64,000 bases of DNA, taken from assembly GCA_930367205.1 (NCBI GenBank), contig OV884011.1:108553139-108617138 (forward strand), given 5' to 3'. The translations under genes and the position numbers were made by a program. This document shows positions 1 through 11,730 of the stretch, piece by piece. A model generated the notes under the pieces. It was not told the DNA's origin. It searched no databases and saw nothing but the letters and a program-made list of their open reading frames with translations. Numbering within the stretch: the stretch's first letter is position 1; every line of letters starts with the position of its first letter. This DNA is from Acanthosoma haemorrhoidale. Its lineage: Eukaryota; Arthropoda; Insecta; Hemiptera; Acanthosomatidae.

Positions 1-1459
1 TCATTTGTTTTAAGGAATAGGTGTGATTGAAGCAGAAATTATTTATTCCATTAAGAAGTAGACAAGAGAGAGAGAGGCCGGTGCGTTGAATCCAGGCGTG
101 GATCAGACAATGCGCCGAAGAAAGTGGGGCCAAGGCTGGGTCGCGTTCACTTTCTTCCAGCTTCACCCACGAGTAGTGGCCTCATTTTGGACGGATCCAT
201 CCCGAGACATATATTTTTTTTTGGACTAACAGTGATTTTCTTACTCATCATATCTCTGTAATAAAAGGAGGTGTCAGAATTTTATTTTTTCAGCCACTAG
301 AGTTGACATTCAGCCTTCGGTGATTATTTTCAATAGTGAAGGTTAGATGTGAAACTAATTATTGTCAGCTTAATTGCTGCACTCTTTCGAGGTGACAAGG
401 ACGGACCAGTAAATGTGGTTTACTAATAGGCACTACCGCGATTTCCGGGTCGATCGTATTTTGTTACGGGCTGTGGTTGGTTGCCAGTCTAACGATTTAT
501 AGAAGCTTGTGGTACAATCAAAGAAAAAACACGATACACGAGTTATCGTTAGTTATCGAGTTAGTTAACTAAATTCTGTAGCAGAATGTGAGATAATTGA
601 AATGACAATAAACCTATAGCGTGGACGAATAATTGAAATAAATTTAAAAAGATTTTTTTTTGTGATTTAATTTGAATAGGCTATTATGACAATGCATGAG
701 TATTAAAATCAACCACCATTCTTTACCTCTCTAAAGACACAATTGAGTTTAAATCTGTAAAAAAACCTACTTCACTTGATTCAGATTCGAATCAATCAAT
801 GAAATTTATCATGATTCTTATATAATAGAAACTGGAAAAAAACTGCTAGGTGCACGTGTGATAATTATACAGGGTAAAATAAGTTCTAAAAGATTTATAG
901 CTCGTTATTTTAATTTTAAATTAGATTGGGATTCAGACAGATTCCATTTAATTGTCTCGTGATACTGATCGATAAGTTTTTAAATGTATATGAGGGGGTA
1001 AAGATTATAATTGAAGTGAAGTAGAGTAATACGTATATAGAAGCAACAATTGATATTTTTAATGATATTGTTCGCTCCTTCGATAATTTGTTCTGTTCCG
1101 TGAGAATAATGTTTTCAGCCACCGGGAGGAAATGTACCTACGCTATTTAATTTAGTCATTTTTCCCCAGATAACTTCAATGGAGTAAACGGAAAAGAAAA
1201 TTTCAGTTTTTGAAAAATTACTGAGACAGAACAACCCAATCGGTTTTGTTTGTTTAAGATGTGTCGTCGCTATCAGCCAGCGATAAGATATACACAGCCA
1301 AGAAATAATGCTGCCTTAGCGAAGAGATTAATTTCTACTAAATAATAGCTATAAAGAACAATTTTATGAATTATTTAAGGTGTTCACTTAATTCTGAGGT
1401 TCAACCAAAAACAAACAGCCAAAATTATGTTGAGAAAAGTGTGTTCCGTTACTACTTAC
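1..1459. other. AT-rich sequence with one GC-richer island
   Basis: No gene is recognised. A GC-richer patch at about 60-215 holds a 39-codon plus-strand frame at 110-229 that starts ATG after GACA, begins M-R-R-R-K-W-G-Q, and stops just after a T-run. It matches no family I know and is too short to call. The rest is AT-rich with no repeat that recurs elsewhere in the window. Confidence 0.5.
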
Positions 1460-1569
1460 GTACGGGGCTGATTACATTTGATGTTGCTGTGGTCCGCTGC
1501 CAACAAGAGTCCGGCACATACTGAAGATGCTAATCCAAAGATTATATTTAAATTAGTAAAATAAATCAT
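1460..1569 (-). CDS. candidate exon, hydrophobic open frame ending in a perfect donor
   Basis: On the minus strand an ATG at 1569-1567 opens 36 codons plus 2 nt that run straight into a GTAAGT donor at 1459-1454. The peptide has a hydrophobic core (I-I-F-G-L-A-S-S-V-C-A-G-L-L-L-A-A) followed by D-H-S-N, like a signal peptide or membrane segment. A second reading is an internal exon of 61 nt (1460-1520) after the acceptor CATCTTCAG; its phase-0 frame is also open and begins Y-V-P-D-S-C-W. The segment is richer in GC than its surroundings. It lies about 5 kb downstream of the exon candidate at 6714-6800 on the same strand and downstream of two ratchet-like sites. The -3 base at the ATG is T, a weak start context. 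No protein family is recognised. A chance open frame of this size is quite possible. Confidence 0.3.
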
Positions 1570-4500
1570 AAATTATTGTTGAACGCAGAAAGTGAAGGGA
1601 TGCAGTAGAGAGAAGAGCGGACATTGTGTGATAACTGATGGGTTACCCGACCTTTTTCGAATGTAAAACCACTCCCCTGTTGGGTTTGGCGAAGGAGTTT
1701 TTTTGGCAGAAAATTAAATCAAATCGTAAATTTTCTGCTCACAGTGTTGTCTTAACTCAGGGTCATGTATTCTAGCTAACTTTAAATGTTACTGTTCTGC
1801 TCAACTAAGATCTAAGCATGTGATGTTCTTGCTGTTTTAATCGCTAGAACTAACTAGTAAATCACACTCTAAAGGATGATATGGTAGTTTAAATAACGAG
1901 GAAAGTATTCTATTGTTTTGTGTGCAGATATATTACTCAATAGTTTTTATCATATTAATGTTCCTCATTTTAATACAGGTCGTCAAAAACATTCACTTGT
2001 TTGACAAAATGTTTTTAACTACTACATTTTCTTCGAAAATTGAGTATTAACACATAAAGTGTACTTCGGGACGTTATGTCAGTTACTAACTGAATCATTG
2101 AAGAAGTATTAGGCACTTTGATTATTTATTTTTTATGTTTAGAATGTGAAACCGAGTTAATTTTATTATACTTTTACTTAATCAACGTAGGCAGGTAGGG
2201 CAGCGTAGGCAGTTGGAAATCTTGGAGTAATAACTCTAAAAATAATGATTACAAATAATATTGATCAATCCAAAAAATCTGTATTTCTCCTTTTTGTACT
2301 GGATTTGATGAAGCTAACAAACGTAATTTTAAAACATTAAATTTTGGGCGATGATCAGACAAATTCTTTTGACCTCCCACGCGCGGTTCTCGTGGGTTGC
2401 TGTTCGAAAATTTCAAAAACAACTTTCGAATTGAAATAGGCCATCCCAAGTCCTCTACAACAGATAAGATCGCTTTCTACAACTTTAGGTACTCCTCCAC
2501 ACCTTGGACAAAGATAAATGGATGAAGGGATATTCTGCTGTAGAATACTGCAGAGCTATCGATCCAGATCGACCCACAGGGTCCCGAAGCCGTAAAGTAC
2601 GTACACTTTCCAAACTAGTTTCCGGACCAGAAGGGATCGTATGGATTTATTCCGGCCTTTGGGAAAGCTGATCAAAATATTTATAATCTCCGAGAGCTCT
2701 CAACCGCTTTCTTCTTTTTGGAGAAGGTTTTCTTTTTAACTTTAATTAATTCACCATGTGAGCGCTGATGGGAGGATTTTTTTTAACAGTGTATCAGATT
2801 TTTTTGTGGGAACGGAAACGTTTTGCATACAAAAAAGGTAATAACTAAAATATTATAATATTATATAGGCATATTATTGTAATATTTATACTTAAGAAGG
2901 ATGAACAGTCCTAAAGTTTACTTTTTTGATTAATCACTACTATAACTTCTGCCAAGGAAACATAAATGTCTTAAATATAATCAATTTTTTTGTGTTAAAA
3001 AAAAAATTTGATTAGTCTATTATGACTCTAACCATAACAGTTTTGAGTTTCTAAATCCTACAATGCCAAGAAACCTCCTTACTTCTATTGAAATCCAAAA
3101 TGATGTTTATTATCCCCGAAGTAAAAGATGTCAACATAAATGCATCATGATCGTGATGGCAAAAATTATCCGATCCAATCTGAAATTATTCTTATTGTTC
3201 TTATACGTGGAGTTAAATACAATAAAGGTAACAGTTCCGCTTAAATTTAGGCTTTTTAATTTTGTGGTAACATAAGTTAATGCTGAAAAAAACTTATTTC
3301 AAATTATTTTAATAGTTTTTTTTCTGTTCATATCTTAGAAATTTAAAATTTGGCATAAAATTCTTGATGTTACTCCTGTAATGACCCTTTGTTTCATATA
3401 CAAATATTTCAAAATACAAATAGATAACTTATAAATTATTTAAAGTCTAACAAATTAATCTTAGATGGATTGAAAAAAACAAACAAAAAAAAACTTTGGT
3501 ACGATTCTTGAATCACCTACTTCATATTGTTTTTTGTTTCAATTTTTCTTACTACTGAACCCATTTAGAGGTGATTTTTGTTTGCCTGTCATGCTGGATA
3601 AATCCTTTATAGCTTCATTGGAATGAGCTTGATAGAAACACCACAGCAGAAAGCTTAGATGATAATTTAAAAGTAATAACTGTTTCGTCAGAGAGACATA
3701 ATCTTGTTGTTTGACATTCACAAACAGTTAATATATCTTGACGATGCCTATTATCTTTATTGCTTACTTATCTACATTAGAATTACTGTTTTTTTTCTTT
3801 CTGTAAATTCATTCTTTATGAACGTTAGATTTTCGCTATCATAATTCTGATGAAATTTTCCTGGAAACGCCACTCATAAACCAATTTAAACTGCAAAGAT
3901 ACCCTTATTGTGTAAATGTAATTTGTACATAATTTCATTTTAGGACCCTTTGCCCCTCAAAAATATTTCCATTATATCCCATAGTAATTGTTCTTGAACA
4001 CAGCTTCGATAGTAATTCATTAACCGTTTATTGTCAAAGGTTTATAACGAGTCATGATCATATGGTTCTATAGTGTACAATATACTATAGATCTTACGCT
4101 AGATTGCTTTACCCTTAGTACAATCAATTTATTTGTCAAGTATTTTTTTTTTTTTTTTTTTGGGGGGGCCGGAGCACATAACAGCACTTTTATGTGCTAC
4201 AGCAGAGGTATAAATATAACACGATTTTATCTAGCCCTAGCCATAGATGACCCGCTTTCTAAACCCTAAGGAATGCTACCCACTCCAGGCTCATGGGCGA
4301 AGAAGGACACTCGATGAAGAAGTACTTCGGTTGAGAAAAATACTACATAGGTCTAATCCCAATTTCTCCTAGAAACGTGTACACGTTATTTATATATTTC
4401 CTTTATGTCTATTCATTCTTTATGTATTTATTTCCTACTATGTAAATTTCTTTATATGGCTATTTATTTTCTGTCTACCTAATATTTCATTTGGCATTTG

Positions 4501-6713
4501 AAAATTTTGCAATATTTTTTCTTTCGACTGTTTTGTTATGTTCACCGATCTGCGACTCTGATTAATTAGTCAACTCCTGATCCTTATGGGGGCTAGTAAA
4601 AGGATATAACTAAGTTTTTGTGCCGTCTGCTTCAATTAAGTGGTTCAGGAAAAATGTTTTTGTCTCAGATTGCCAGCTTTCTAACCGAAATAATATAACT
4701 TCAACGGCACAACGACTTCTGAATCGCTTCCATGCGAAGAATTTCAGAAATAATTTTTGACTTTCCAAAGGGGGCTCTGGGAAAGTGAAATCGAAATTAT
4801 CGTGCAAGTTGAACTGGATATGCAATATTTTTATTAATGGTTTTTTCTATGAAAGGTAAAAAATGAACATCCAAAGCCAAAAAGGAATAAGCGAACTGAG
4901 AATGATTTGTTACTATTAGTCTTGATTTGGCACGAATTTGTTTTTTTAAGAATTAATTTTAGGTTTTTCAATACAAAAAATTGTTGTCATTTTTGGTAAC
5001 ATAAAAACCACTCTCTAGACGTATTCTCATTATGTACCCATGCAAGAAATATATGTTGATTTTCTTGTCTCTGCGATCTAATGTTGAGGCCTTTGTACAA
5101 TTCTTGTTTCAATAAATGATTGTCTTGGGCAATCTTATGAAAGAATTTAGTTTAAAAGACTGAAGTTAAAAAGAAGTTCGGTTGGTTAATAGTGAAATTT
5201 CTATTGCCTCAAAGTTGAAAGAACGCTATCAACCCCACGCCGTGGCTAAAAAGTACACCGAAAAGCAGTTTCGGAACCACGGGCCACCAGCTTGGCAGCA
5301 CCCAGGTTTTAGGTTTGTCTGTCTGTATGTCCCTGGGTGTGGTGCATAGTCGACTGTAGATGCACGACTGCTAAAGAAAGGATCTCTACCTGAAGGATGA
5401 TGTTTACTCACTACCTCATGGTTTACATATCATTTGCATCTTAAGAACACAATTACATCCTCTAGCCCATAGAGCAATTTATCTAATTATCATACATTAT
5501 CCTGGATCCTGCATACAGTCCACCAGCTACTGTATTTTACTCTAAAAAACATCATGCCTTCGTTATGTTATGATTGACGATATCACTACAAATAAAGACC
5601 ACTTCTAAGCTAATGCTGTGCATAAATAGCTTGAACAATTACGACAATAAATAATTATTAGTTTCCTTCACAAGAAATATTATCAAACCTATAGGATCGT
5701 ATTTGCTTTGGTTTATGTGAAAATAAATCGAATTGCAGCACAACAAAGCAGAATATTCATAGTGTAGAATCAAATTGATATAAAAGAAACGTCCCTCAGG
5801 TCTGTCCTTATATAGCCTTTTTTAAACAACCACACACAATTAAATCAGAAAGACTTTTTGTATCAGCTTTGTTTTTTGCTATCAGCCAGCTATATTTAAC
5901 AAGGTTAATAAGATTAGACGCTGAATTTAAATTGCAGTATTGTTAAATTTAAACTCCAATAATCGATGACTAATGCTAAAAACATAATAAAAAAAAATCA
6001 TGTCGATTTTTGAGGGTCCCTTGACACAATCATCTGTGAAGGGTTAAGTCCTCCAATTTACACAACTAGTATATATAAGGCTCTTGGATTGTATTAGGCA
6101 CTTGATATTTAGTTCATCTTTCTGCACTGCTGATGATACTCATTTACCACGTGAGGTCATGCAGGAAAAACACCAAATTGAACAAACAACGAGCAGCACT
6201 TTGGTTTTTCCAGTAAAATCCAATAAAACGTCCGTTTTTTTTTTAATCAAGTGAGAATGGAGTTTGGGTGAATCAAAAGGAAACTACCTAGGGTATTTAT
6301 GAATAATTCGATGAAATCTGCATGCTCTAAGGTGCGCGAGGACAATGCGAAGATTGTCTTACACCAACTCGATAAGACATTTGATAGAATGACCAACATA
6401 TCAAATATCTCGAAAAATACATCGAAACTGCAATTTTATTGAGTTAGAAACTTACTTTCTTATATTTGTCTGATTATCTATTCAACAGATGTACCATATG
6501 GTTGATGGTCAGTATATGATTAATTATCGAGATAGTACAGAATAAGCTTAAGTTTTGGGGCCATTAGATTTTGAACAAAATTTATAATCTAACTCTACAA
6601 TGCCCAGTGTCAATGATATTAAATCATTTATTTATTATTTATTCATTAAATAAGTTATTTATTATTATTGTATTTATATATATTTTTATTTTTATATATA
6701 TATATATACATAC
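1570..6713. other. AT-rich non-coding stretch
   Basis: No gene is supported. Short open frames (for example 2249-2449 and 4610-4825 minus, 3063-3275 plus) have no recognisable motif and no convincing splice sites. GC-richer patches lie at about 1600-1700, 2500-2660 and 5260-5400. A poly-T plus poly-G block at about 4143-4168 is listed separately. A (TA)n-rich run ends at about 6708, just beside the 6714 donor. Confidence 0.5.
4143..4380 (-). repeat. possible 3' end of a poly(A) retroelement, minus strand
   Basis: On the plus strand a T-run followed by seven G marks the edge of a GC-richer segment. This is what a minus-strand insertion with a poly(A) tail would look like. Just inside is a 9-bp inverted repeat, AGCACATAA (4173-4181) and TTATGTGCT (4190-4198), with an 8-nt loop. 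I found no second copy in the window and no clear target-site duplication, so the outer limit is arbitrary. A simple homopolymer tract is the alternative. Confidence 0.25.
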
Positions 6714-6800
6714 CTGGTAGATACGGTCGAGAAGAGACACGTGGGCTGAATCAGAAAGGCGGAAGTAGGCCGGTGGGCCAGCAAAAGTGAGAGTAGGATT
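6714..6800 (-). CDS. candidate 87-nt internal exon
   Basis: On the minus strand, a pyrimidine-rich acceptor (TTCCCTCTTACAG, intron side at 6801-6813) precedes an 87-nt segment that ends in CAG followed by the donor GTATGT. The frame that starts in phase 0 is open for all 29 codons; it includes A-G-P-P-A-Y-F-R-L-S-D-S and ends L-L-D-R-I-Y-Q. Another frame contains a TGA. The segment is clearly richer in GC than the DNA on its 3' side, where a long TA repeat starts in the intron. It lies 4 kb downstream of the ratchet-like site at 10.76 kb on the same strand, which fits the next exon of that gene. GC-richer DNA continues upstream to about 7020, so a larger untranslated exon or an old transposon is the alternative. 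I do not recognise the peptide. Confidence 0.35.
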
Positions 6801-8378
6801 CTGTAAGAGGGAACTTTCCCTCAGCCAGTCGAGAAAGTATCAGGCCTTCGACGGTCCCACTCTTGTAACACTGGCGATTGTGTCTTCCAACGTTTTATTT
6901 AGTTATCGGCCTCTGTTAGCTATCTCTGATGGATCTCATCGATAACGATAATAGCAATCATTGAGTTCTAGTCGCGTCAGCGAACTTTCGTCACTAGACC
7001 TTCGTTAGCCTCCAGCGTAGATGTCAAGTTTTTGATCAAAAATAGCTTATTTAATTGTATTTCAACTGTATACAACATAAAAACACCTAATGAAACCTGA
7101 TGACCCAAAATTTGTATGAAGACTTACTAACGACAATGTGGATTTTTGAATCAAGAATTTAGGAGTTAACTCGAAAACTTATAAATATTTTACTAAAGAA
7201 CTCGCACTGAGCTAAAAATTCTTTAGATTCACGACTGCATCATATAAAAACTTTCACGACAAACTGCACGGACACCCAAAACCGCTGATACGTGGAGACG
7301 TTGAAATTGAAATCTTATAAATTAACAATAAACAATTAATCTTAAAAAATACGATAAATTAAAAATTTACGAAATGCCATTTTGTCATATTTACAGCCTA
7401 TCCGCTGGTTGTGATGGTTGGGACAGTAAATGAAATAAAATTCGTGAGGTTCTGAAATATTATGGAGATTCCCAAAGCAGTCCCCATCAGCTGCTAATGA
7501 GATAAAGCTAATGGCATTGCGCCATCCTTCTGATTTGGGACAGGCTAGAATAAATAACTATTCTTTTAAAAAAAAACATTGAAACAGATGCATTAAAGAC
7601 AGTAGGGGGTCAGAGAGGTATCAGTGTATCGTTGGAGGCTTCTTAGCCTCGTGTCAGGCGGAGAGAAACCTTATCTCTTACTCTTGAGGATCGCTCGTCA
7701 CGTGCTACTGTGCTCGTGATATTGTTTTTATTTTAACGTCGGAAATAATTCACACAAGTGAACCACTGGTTGCAGTCAATTTTATACAAGAAAGTATTAA
7801 ATCGAAAATCGTCAAAACGGCTAATTGTTGTAATTTGTCATTTTTTTTTTTTTTTTTTACCGAAGTCGGTCGTTAAAATTTAAAACACATATTGATATGA
7901 CAATGAGAGTGCAGCAAAGTAGCAACTCCGTTTCATCAAGCTAATTGTACAAGATAATATTTAATAATACCTTTAATTATAAATCTAGTTAGTTAACGTT
8001 ATCAATTAATAAACATCGTTTTTTTATATTGAATCGATATCATGGTTTAAGTGCTGATCTTGCCAGTTTATTTTTTTCATAGGCTCATAACTATTAACAG
8101 TATTTCAATCATAAATCATAGAAAATTACAAAGTCACTACTAAAATGGAGTGTGACTGGGGTGGAAGTATAATTACGACTTCCTAATGACATTTTAATGT
8201 AGTCTAACAGAAAATTTAATGTATACCTATTAATTGGGATTTATAGTTTCCTTGCATTCACTCTTATAAGCATGTTTTGTTTTTAGCACCAAATTTTTAT
8301 TATATTATTACTCAATATGGGAAAGGATGGCAATTAAAGTTTCTCCCTAGCTACGTAAAGTAGGTATTATCTGAACTA
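6801..8378. other. non-coding stretch with two GC-richer islands
   Basis: GC-richer DNA continues from the exon candidate to about 7020. A second island at about 7600-7740 has no open frame I can support. The rest is AT-rich. A pure T-run of 18 lies at 7841-7858, with no element of the families described here beside it. No gene is seen. Confidence 0.45.
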
Positions 8379-8387
8379 AAATTTCGA

Positions 8388-8930
8388 ACTTTAAATGCCC
8401 CTTATTATGTCAGCAACAAAACCCTTCATAACGACCTTAATATACCCTACATTCTAGAACTCATCCCTTCCAAGTTTATGAAATTCCACAGTAGCCTTTC
8501 CAACCACCCTAATCCTGTAGCACAGTCATTGCACTGCGCCACTCATCCCTATAATCCTCCTCGGAGACTGAAACGGCAGTGGCCTCGTGACCTGCTATAA
8601 ACGCGTGACAGTGGGAGTCCTGGCAATGGCCAGTTTCTCCAATCATGTCCTGAGCGTCTGTGGCTCTCGCGCTCTTGGTCAGCCTCCACTGGCTAGTATC
8701 TGGTGACGCGGCTGACGGAGGAGCGTGGGGGCTTCCCAAGACTCCGCTTTCTCTTCGCGGTTGATTTGGGGGGTCTCTGGGCTGTCTGTAAATATTGTAT
8801 GAATGAGCGAGTGAATGATGAACTGTAAATATGGTATGAATGAGAGCATTTATCTTAATTACTTATTGCCTTATAAAAGGCAGATTGTAATTTTAGCACA
8901 ATAAAGGATTATAATAAAAAAAAAAAAAAA
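8388..8930 (+). mobile_element. 5'-truncated Jockey-like LINE, 3' end with poly(A)
   Basis: This is a 3' fragment of a Jockey-clade non-LTR retrotransposon. It begins inside ORF2 (C-terminal codons 8394-8600, listed separately), continues through a roughly 300-bp 3' UTR and ends in ATAAAGGATT followed by a poly(A) run of 18 (8916-8933). The 9-bp direct repeat AAATTTCGA flanks it at 8379-8387 and 8931-8939, sharing bases with the tail. That is the expected mark of target-primed reverse transcription. The UTR contains the repeated word GTATGAATGA. It is related to the copies at 11.2, 16.85 and 49.9 kb. No reverse-transcriptase core remains, so it is inactive. Confidence 0.85.
8394..8600 (+). 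pseudogene. C-terminal fragment of Jockey-like ORF2 polyprotein
   Basis: The 69 codons starting at 8394 read N-A-P-Y-Y-V-S-N-K-T-L-H-N-D-L-N-I-P, pass through S-N-H-P-N-P-V-A-Q-S-L, and end L-K-R-Q-W-P-R-D-L-L stop. The NAP-Y-V-N, H-DL-IP and SNHPNP-A blocks are the usual C-terminal tail of Jockey-clade ORF2 proteins, after the reverse-transcriptase domain. The frame is uninterrupted but is only the last part of a protein normally around 900 residues. It is a dead 5'-truncated insertion with no start codon. It matches the minus-strand fragment at 11.4 kb almost residue for residue, so both derive from one young subfamily. Confidence 0.8.
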
Positions 8931-10159
8931 AAATTTCGATAAATTACAACTAAGCATAATATAAAAATATTTTGAAATAAAAATTGGTAACAAGCTAAAA
9001 CTAAAGGGACAAGCTAGTGAAAACACATGGATTTTTGTTTGACATTGAACATATAAATTATATTATGCTATCAGAAGATTGTCCTGGAATAATGCTGTGT
9101 TTTAATTTAATGTTCAATTCAAGAAAAACCTACAAAGAGCTTTACTCCTCGAACATAAATACTCGAAAAGCTAAAAATAACTTTATTGTTCAGGGTTCCC
9201 CGTGATAAAATAATGTCTCGAAGTACAAGAGTCATGAGCTGTTTAAACTAAATATGTTGTCTTAAGAAAAGAGCGTTCGGTTTATAAGAAAGCAGTCATT
9301 AAAAATAATTTTAGAAAAACAGACTGGATTTCATATTTTCTTTTTTTTTTTTTAGACCCTGGGATAAAGAAAAAGAAACATTTGGAATTAGTTTCCGAAA
9401 TCTCAGAGTGCCCATTGTAGAAAGTTTTATCGAATTATGTTGTAGCCTTTTTTTTTTTTTTTTAGAACCATACTACAAACGTGACTGCAAGGTTTTCAGG
9501 AAAGGGAAATTCAATAAAAGAAACGCGGGCCAGTTGTCGGTTCAGTTCTGTTTCCAGATAATGATGCAATCTCGTCCGATGATAACTATCAAAAGAAGTT
9601 TACATAGTTTTTCGTATAAAATGTTTATAACAATTGTATACTTCTCTGTTCAGAATCTTTTTTTTTTTTTTATGGTATGCTAAGATTGGGCTATGGGGGA
9701 ATACCGTAGAAATTTAACCACCTTTTATTTTCTGGTAAGCCTAACGATCAAATTATGAATAAAGCGTTATCGTAGATTTAGATTCTGGTGGAAGGAGGAC
9801 TTCGTCAGAAAATACAGTACAATAGGAAAAAATAAAAAAAATAATATTTTTAGATTAAAACCTGATAAGGGCTATTAAAAAAATTAACTATGGAAAAACA
9901 GATTTACTTTTGATTAAGGCGACTGATCCTGTGATTTAGAGAGTTCAAGGCTCTTTTTTCTTACTCCAACTAGAGACAGATGGCCGACCTTGTTAGCATC
10001 GAGGAATCAAGGCATCAACATATCGAATTCGGAATGAAGGTATGGAGATCGAGAAATTAAATCTTGTATCGTGCAATCTCTGATTACATGTATAAAGATT
10101 TATTTTATTATTTACCACTATGGTATGTTCAGGTTTGGCCAAAAATGATTGGCTATAGC

Positions 10160-10215
10160 AACGAAATAAAATAGCTCAGGTACACGTGCCAAGAGTTCGA
10201 TTCCCTGCTAGAACT
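10160..10215 (+). repeat. tRNA-like remnant (A-box and B-box words)
   Basis: TAGCTCAGG (10172-10180) resembles a tRNA A box, and GAGTTCGATTCC (10193-10204) is close to the B box GGTTCGANTCC. The two are nearer together than in a tRNA, and no cloverleaf can be drawn. I read this as a decayed tRNA-derived SINE head or chance. No poly(A) tail or duplication was found. Confidence 0.25.
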
Positions 10216-10749
10216 TTCTAATTTTCCAGAAAAAAATCTAACTGGAAAATTCTTGTAAAATATAGATAACCTGCTTTCAAAGCCTTAAAAGCAAAAATAC
10301 ACATTTTACATATTTATTTTACTACAAGGTTTAATAGTAGAACATGTTTCATATATAGAAGTAAACAAACATTAAGTATATAAATTATGTGATATTTATA
10401 TAAAAAATGAAGTTTAATTTTACGTAAATGATTATTATTATTAGCTTATAATATATTTTACTGGCTATTAAATATTTGTTAAGTTAATTATATATCTGTT
10501 AACGTTTTTCAAGTTTATTTAATAAATTTGCATTGGGCGATACTCTGAAAAAAATTAACTAGCGAACCAATCGACGTTTTAATGATTATTATTGTTTAAA
10601 ACATGGCTATAATATAAACCAATGACATCAACTAAATATTAATGTTATTTAACACGAAAATGTGACCGGTTAAGAAAAATAAATTGGTCTGCACACAATA
10701 CCTTCACCACCACTTCCTGTTAATTATTGTAGCTTCCTGCATGGACATC

Positions 10750-10785
10750 CTTGACTTACCTGTAAAAAAAAAATTAAATAAGCGT
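10750..10785 (-). promoter_or_regulatory. recursive-splicing (ratchet-point-like) site
   Basis: Read on the minus strand, a run of ten T and then ACAG is joined directly to GTAAGTCAAG; the junction lies between 10760 and 10759. A full-strength 3' splice site followed with no gap by a full-strength 5' splice site is the known layout of insect ratchet points, where a long intron is removed in steps and no sequence stays in the mRNA. That would place a long minus-strand intron here. A similar site lies at 38.2 kb on the same strand. The alternative is a coincidence, or the 3' half of a short exon that uses a downstream donor. Confidence 0.5.
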
Positions 10786-11237
10786 CGGTTTATTTTTGAC
10801 ATGTAAATAAACATTCAAAATAACTACTGATATAATGTATGATCCAACAATATTATAAAAAAAAAAAAAAAGGGCACAGCAGAAAAATACATTAGCGATT
10901 TTATCAAAAAAGCTTATTTATTTATTAAAAGAAATCACAAATCATTGGTAGTATTATAGAATATTTCGTTAAGAGATCATTATTATTATAAAAAATACAG
11001 CGCATTTGAATGAATATGTCTTGAATCAGTTATTAGCGAGGGCATTGTATTCTTCTTTCTTTACATTGGAAAATGAGTTGACATTAATGTCGTCACAAAG
11101 CAGTTTAAACAATGTGAACTACACTTTTCCCTAATCACAAGAAACATTTAAAAAGTGGTAAGCAACTTAATAAGTTTTTCCGAGCCCAAATGGAGAAGCT
11201 CTTTTATTAAAATAATTATCTAGTTAAAATAAAATTA

Positions 11238-11730
11238 ATAATAATAATAATAAAATTCCTTTATTGTGCTAAAATTACAATCTGCCTTTGCTAGGCAATA
11301 AGTAATTAAGATATACGATCATTCATACCATATTTACATTTCGTCATTCACTCGCTCATTCATTCAGGACATGATTGGAGAAACTGGCCATTGCCAGGAC
11401 TCCCACTGTCACTTGATTATAGCAGGTCACGAGGCCACTGCCGTTTCAGTCTCCGAGGAGGATTATAGGGATGAGTGACGCAGTGCAGTGACTGTGCTAC
11501 AGGATTAGGGTGGTTGGAAAGGCTACTGTGGAATTTCGTAAACTTGGAAGGGATGAGTTCTAGAATGTAGGGTATATTAAGGTCGTTATGAACGGTTTTG
11601 TTGCTGACATAATAAGGGGCATTTACTACTGTTCTCAGGACTTTTGATTGAAAGGATTGGATACGCTTGATGTTCCAAAAACTCTGGTCCCCTTTCAAAG
11701 CGAATAAATCTTTCGCCTTTTACTAAAGAT
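11238..11730 (-). mobile_element. 5'-truncated Jockey-like LINE with internal UTR deletion
   Basis: This is a minus-strand copy of the element at 8.4 kb. It carries about 105 codons of ORF2 tail and a shortened 3' UTR. It ends (on its own strand) in ATAAAGGAATTT and then TTA repeats instead of pure poly(A). The direct repeat AATAAAATTA occurs at 11228-11237 and 11731-11740, which fits a 10-bp target duplication, although the word is low in complexity. Compared with the 8.4 kb copy, it lacks about 165 bp of UTR between CATGTCCTGA and ATGAATGAGCGAG. It lies in opposite orientation to the 8.4 kb copy, making an inverted pair with under 2.4 kb between. Confidence 0.85.
11417..11728 (-). pseudogene. 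C-terminal fragment of Jockey-like ORF2 polyprotein
   Basis: The minus-strand frame reads F-W-N-I-K-R-I-Q-S-F-Q-S-K-V-L-R-T-V-V-N-A-P-Y-Y-V-S and goes on through H-N-D-L-N-I-P and S-N-H-P-N-P-V-A-Q to a stop after R-D-L-L. The I-Q-F-Q-K-LR block followed by NAP-YV is the standard C-terminal signature of Jockey-clade ORF2, beyond the polymerase. There is no genuine ATG; the frame opens with the truncation point of the insertion, and an in-frame TTG at 11698 is only an internal codon. It is a dead fragment but uninterrupted, so it is young. It extends further 5' than the plus-strand copy at 8394-8600. Confidence 0.85.

Larger units (their letters stand above)
8940..11227. other. AT-rich non-coding stretch between two LINE fragments
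   Basis: No gene is supported. T-runs occur at about 9342-9354, 9449-9464 and 9658-9671. The open frames at 9017-9205 and 9408-9683 run through or beside them and show no domain. Two items inside are listed separately: a tRNA-like remnant near 10.2 kb and a recursive-splice-like site at 10.76 kb. Confidence 0.5.
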
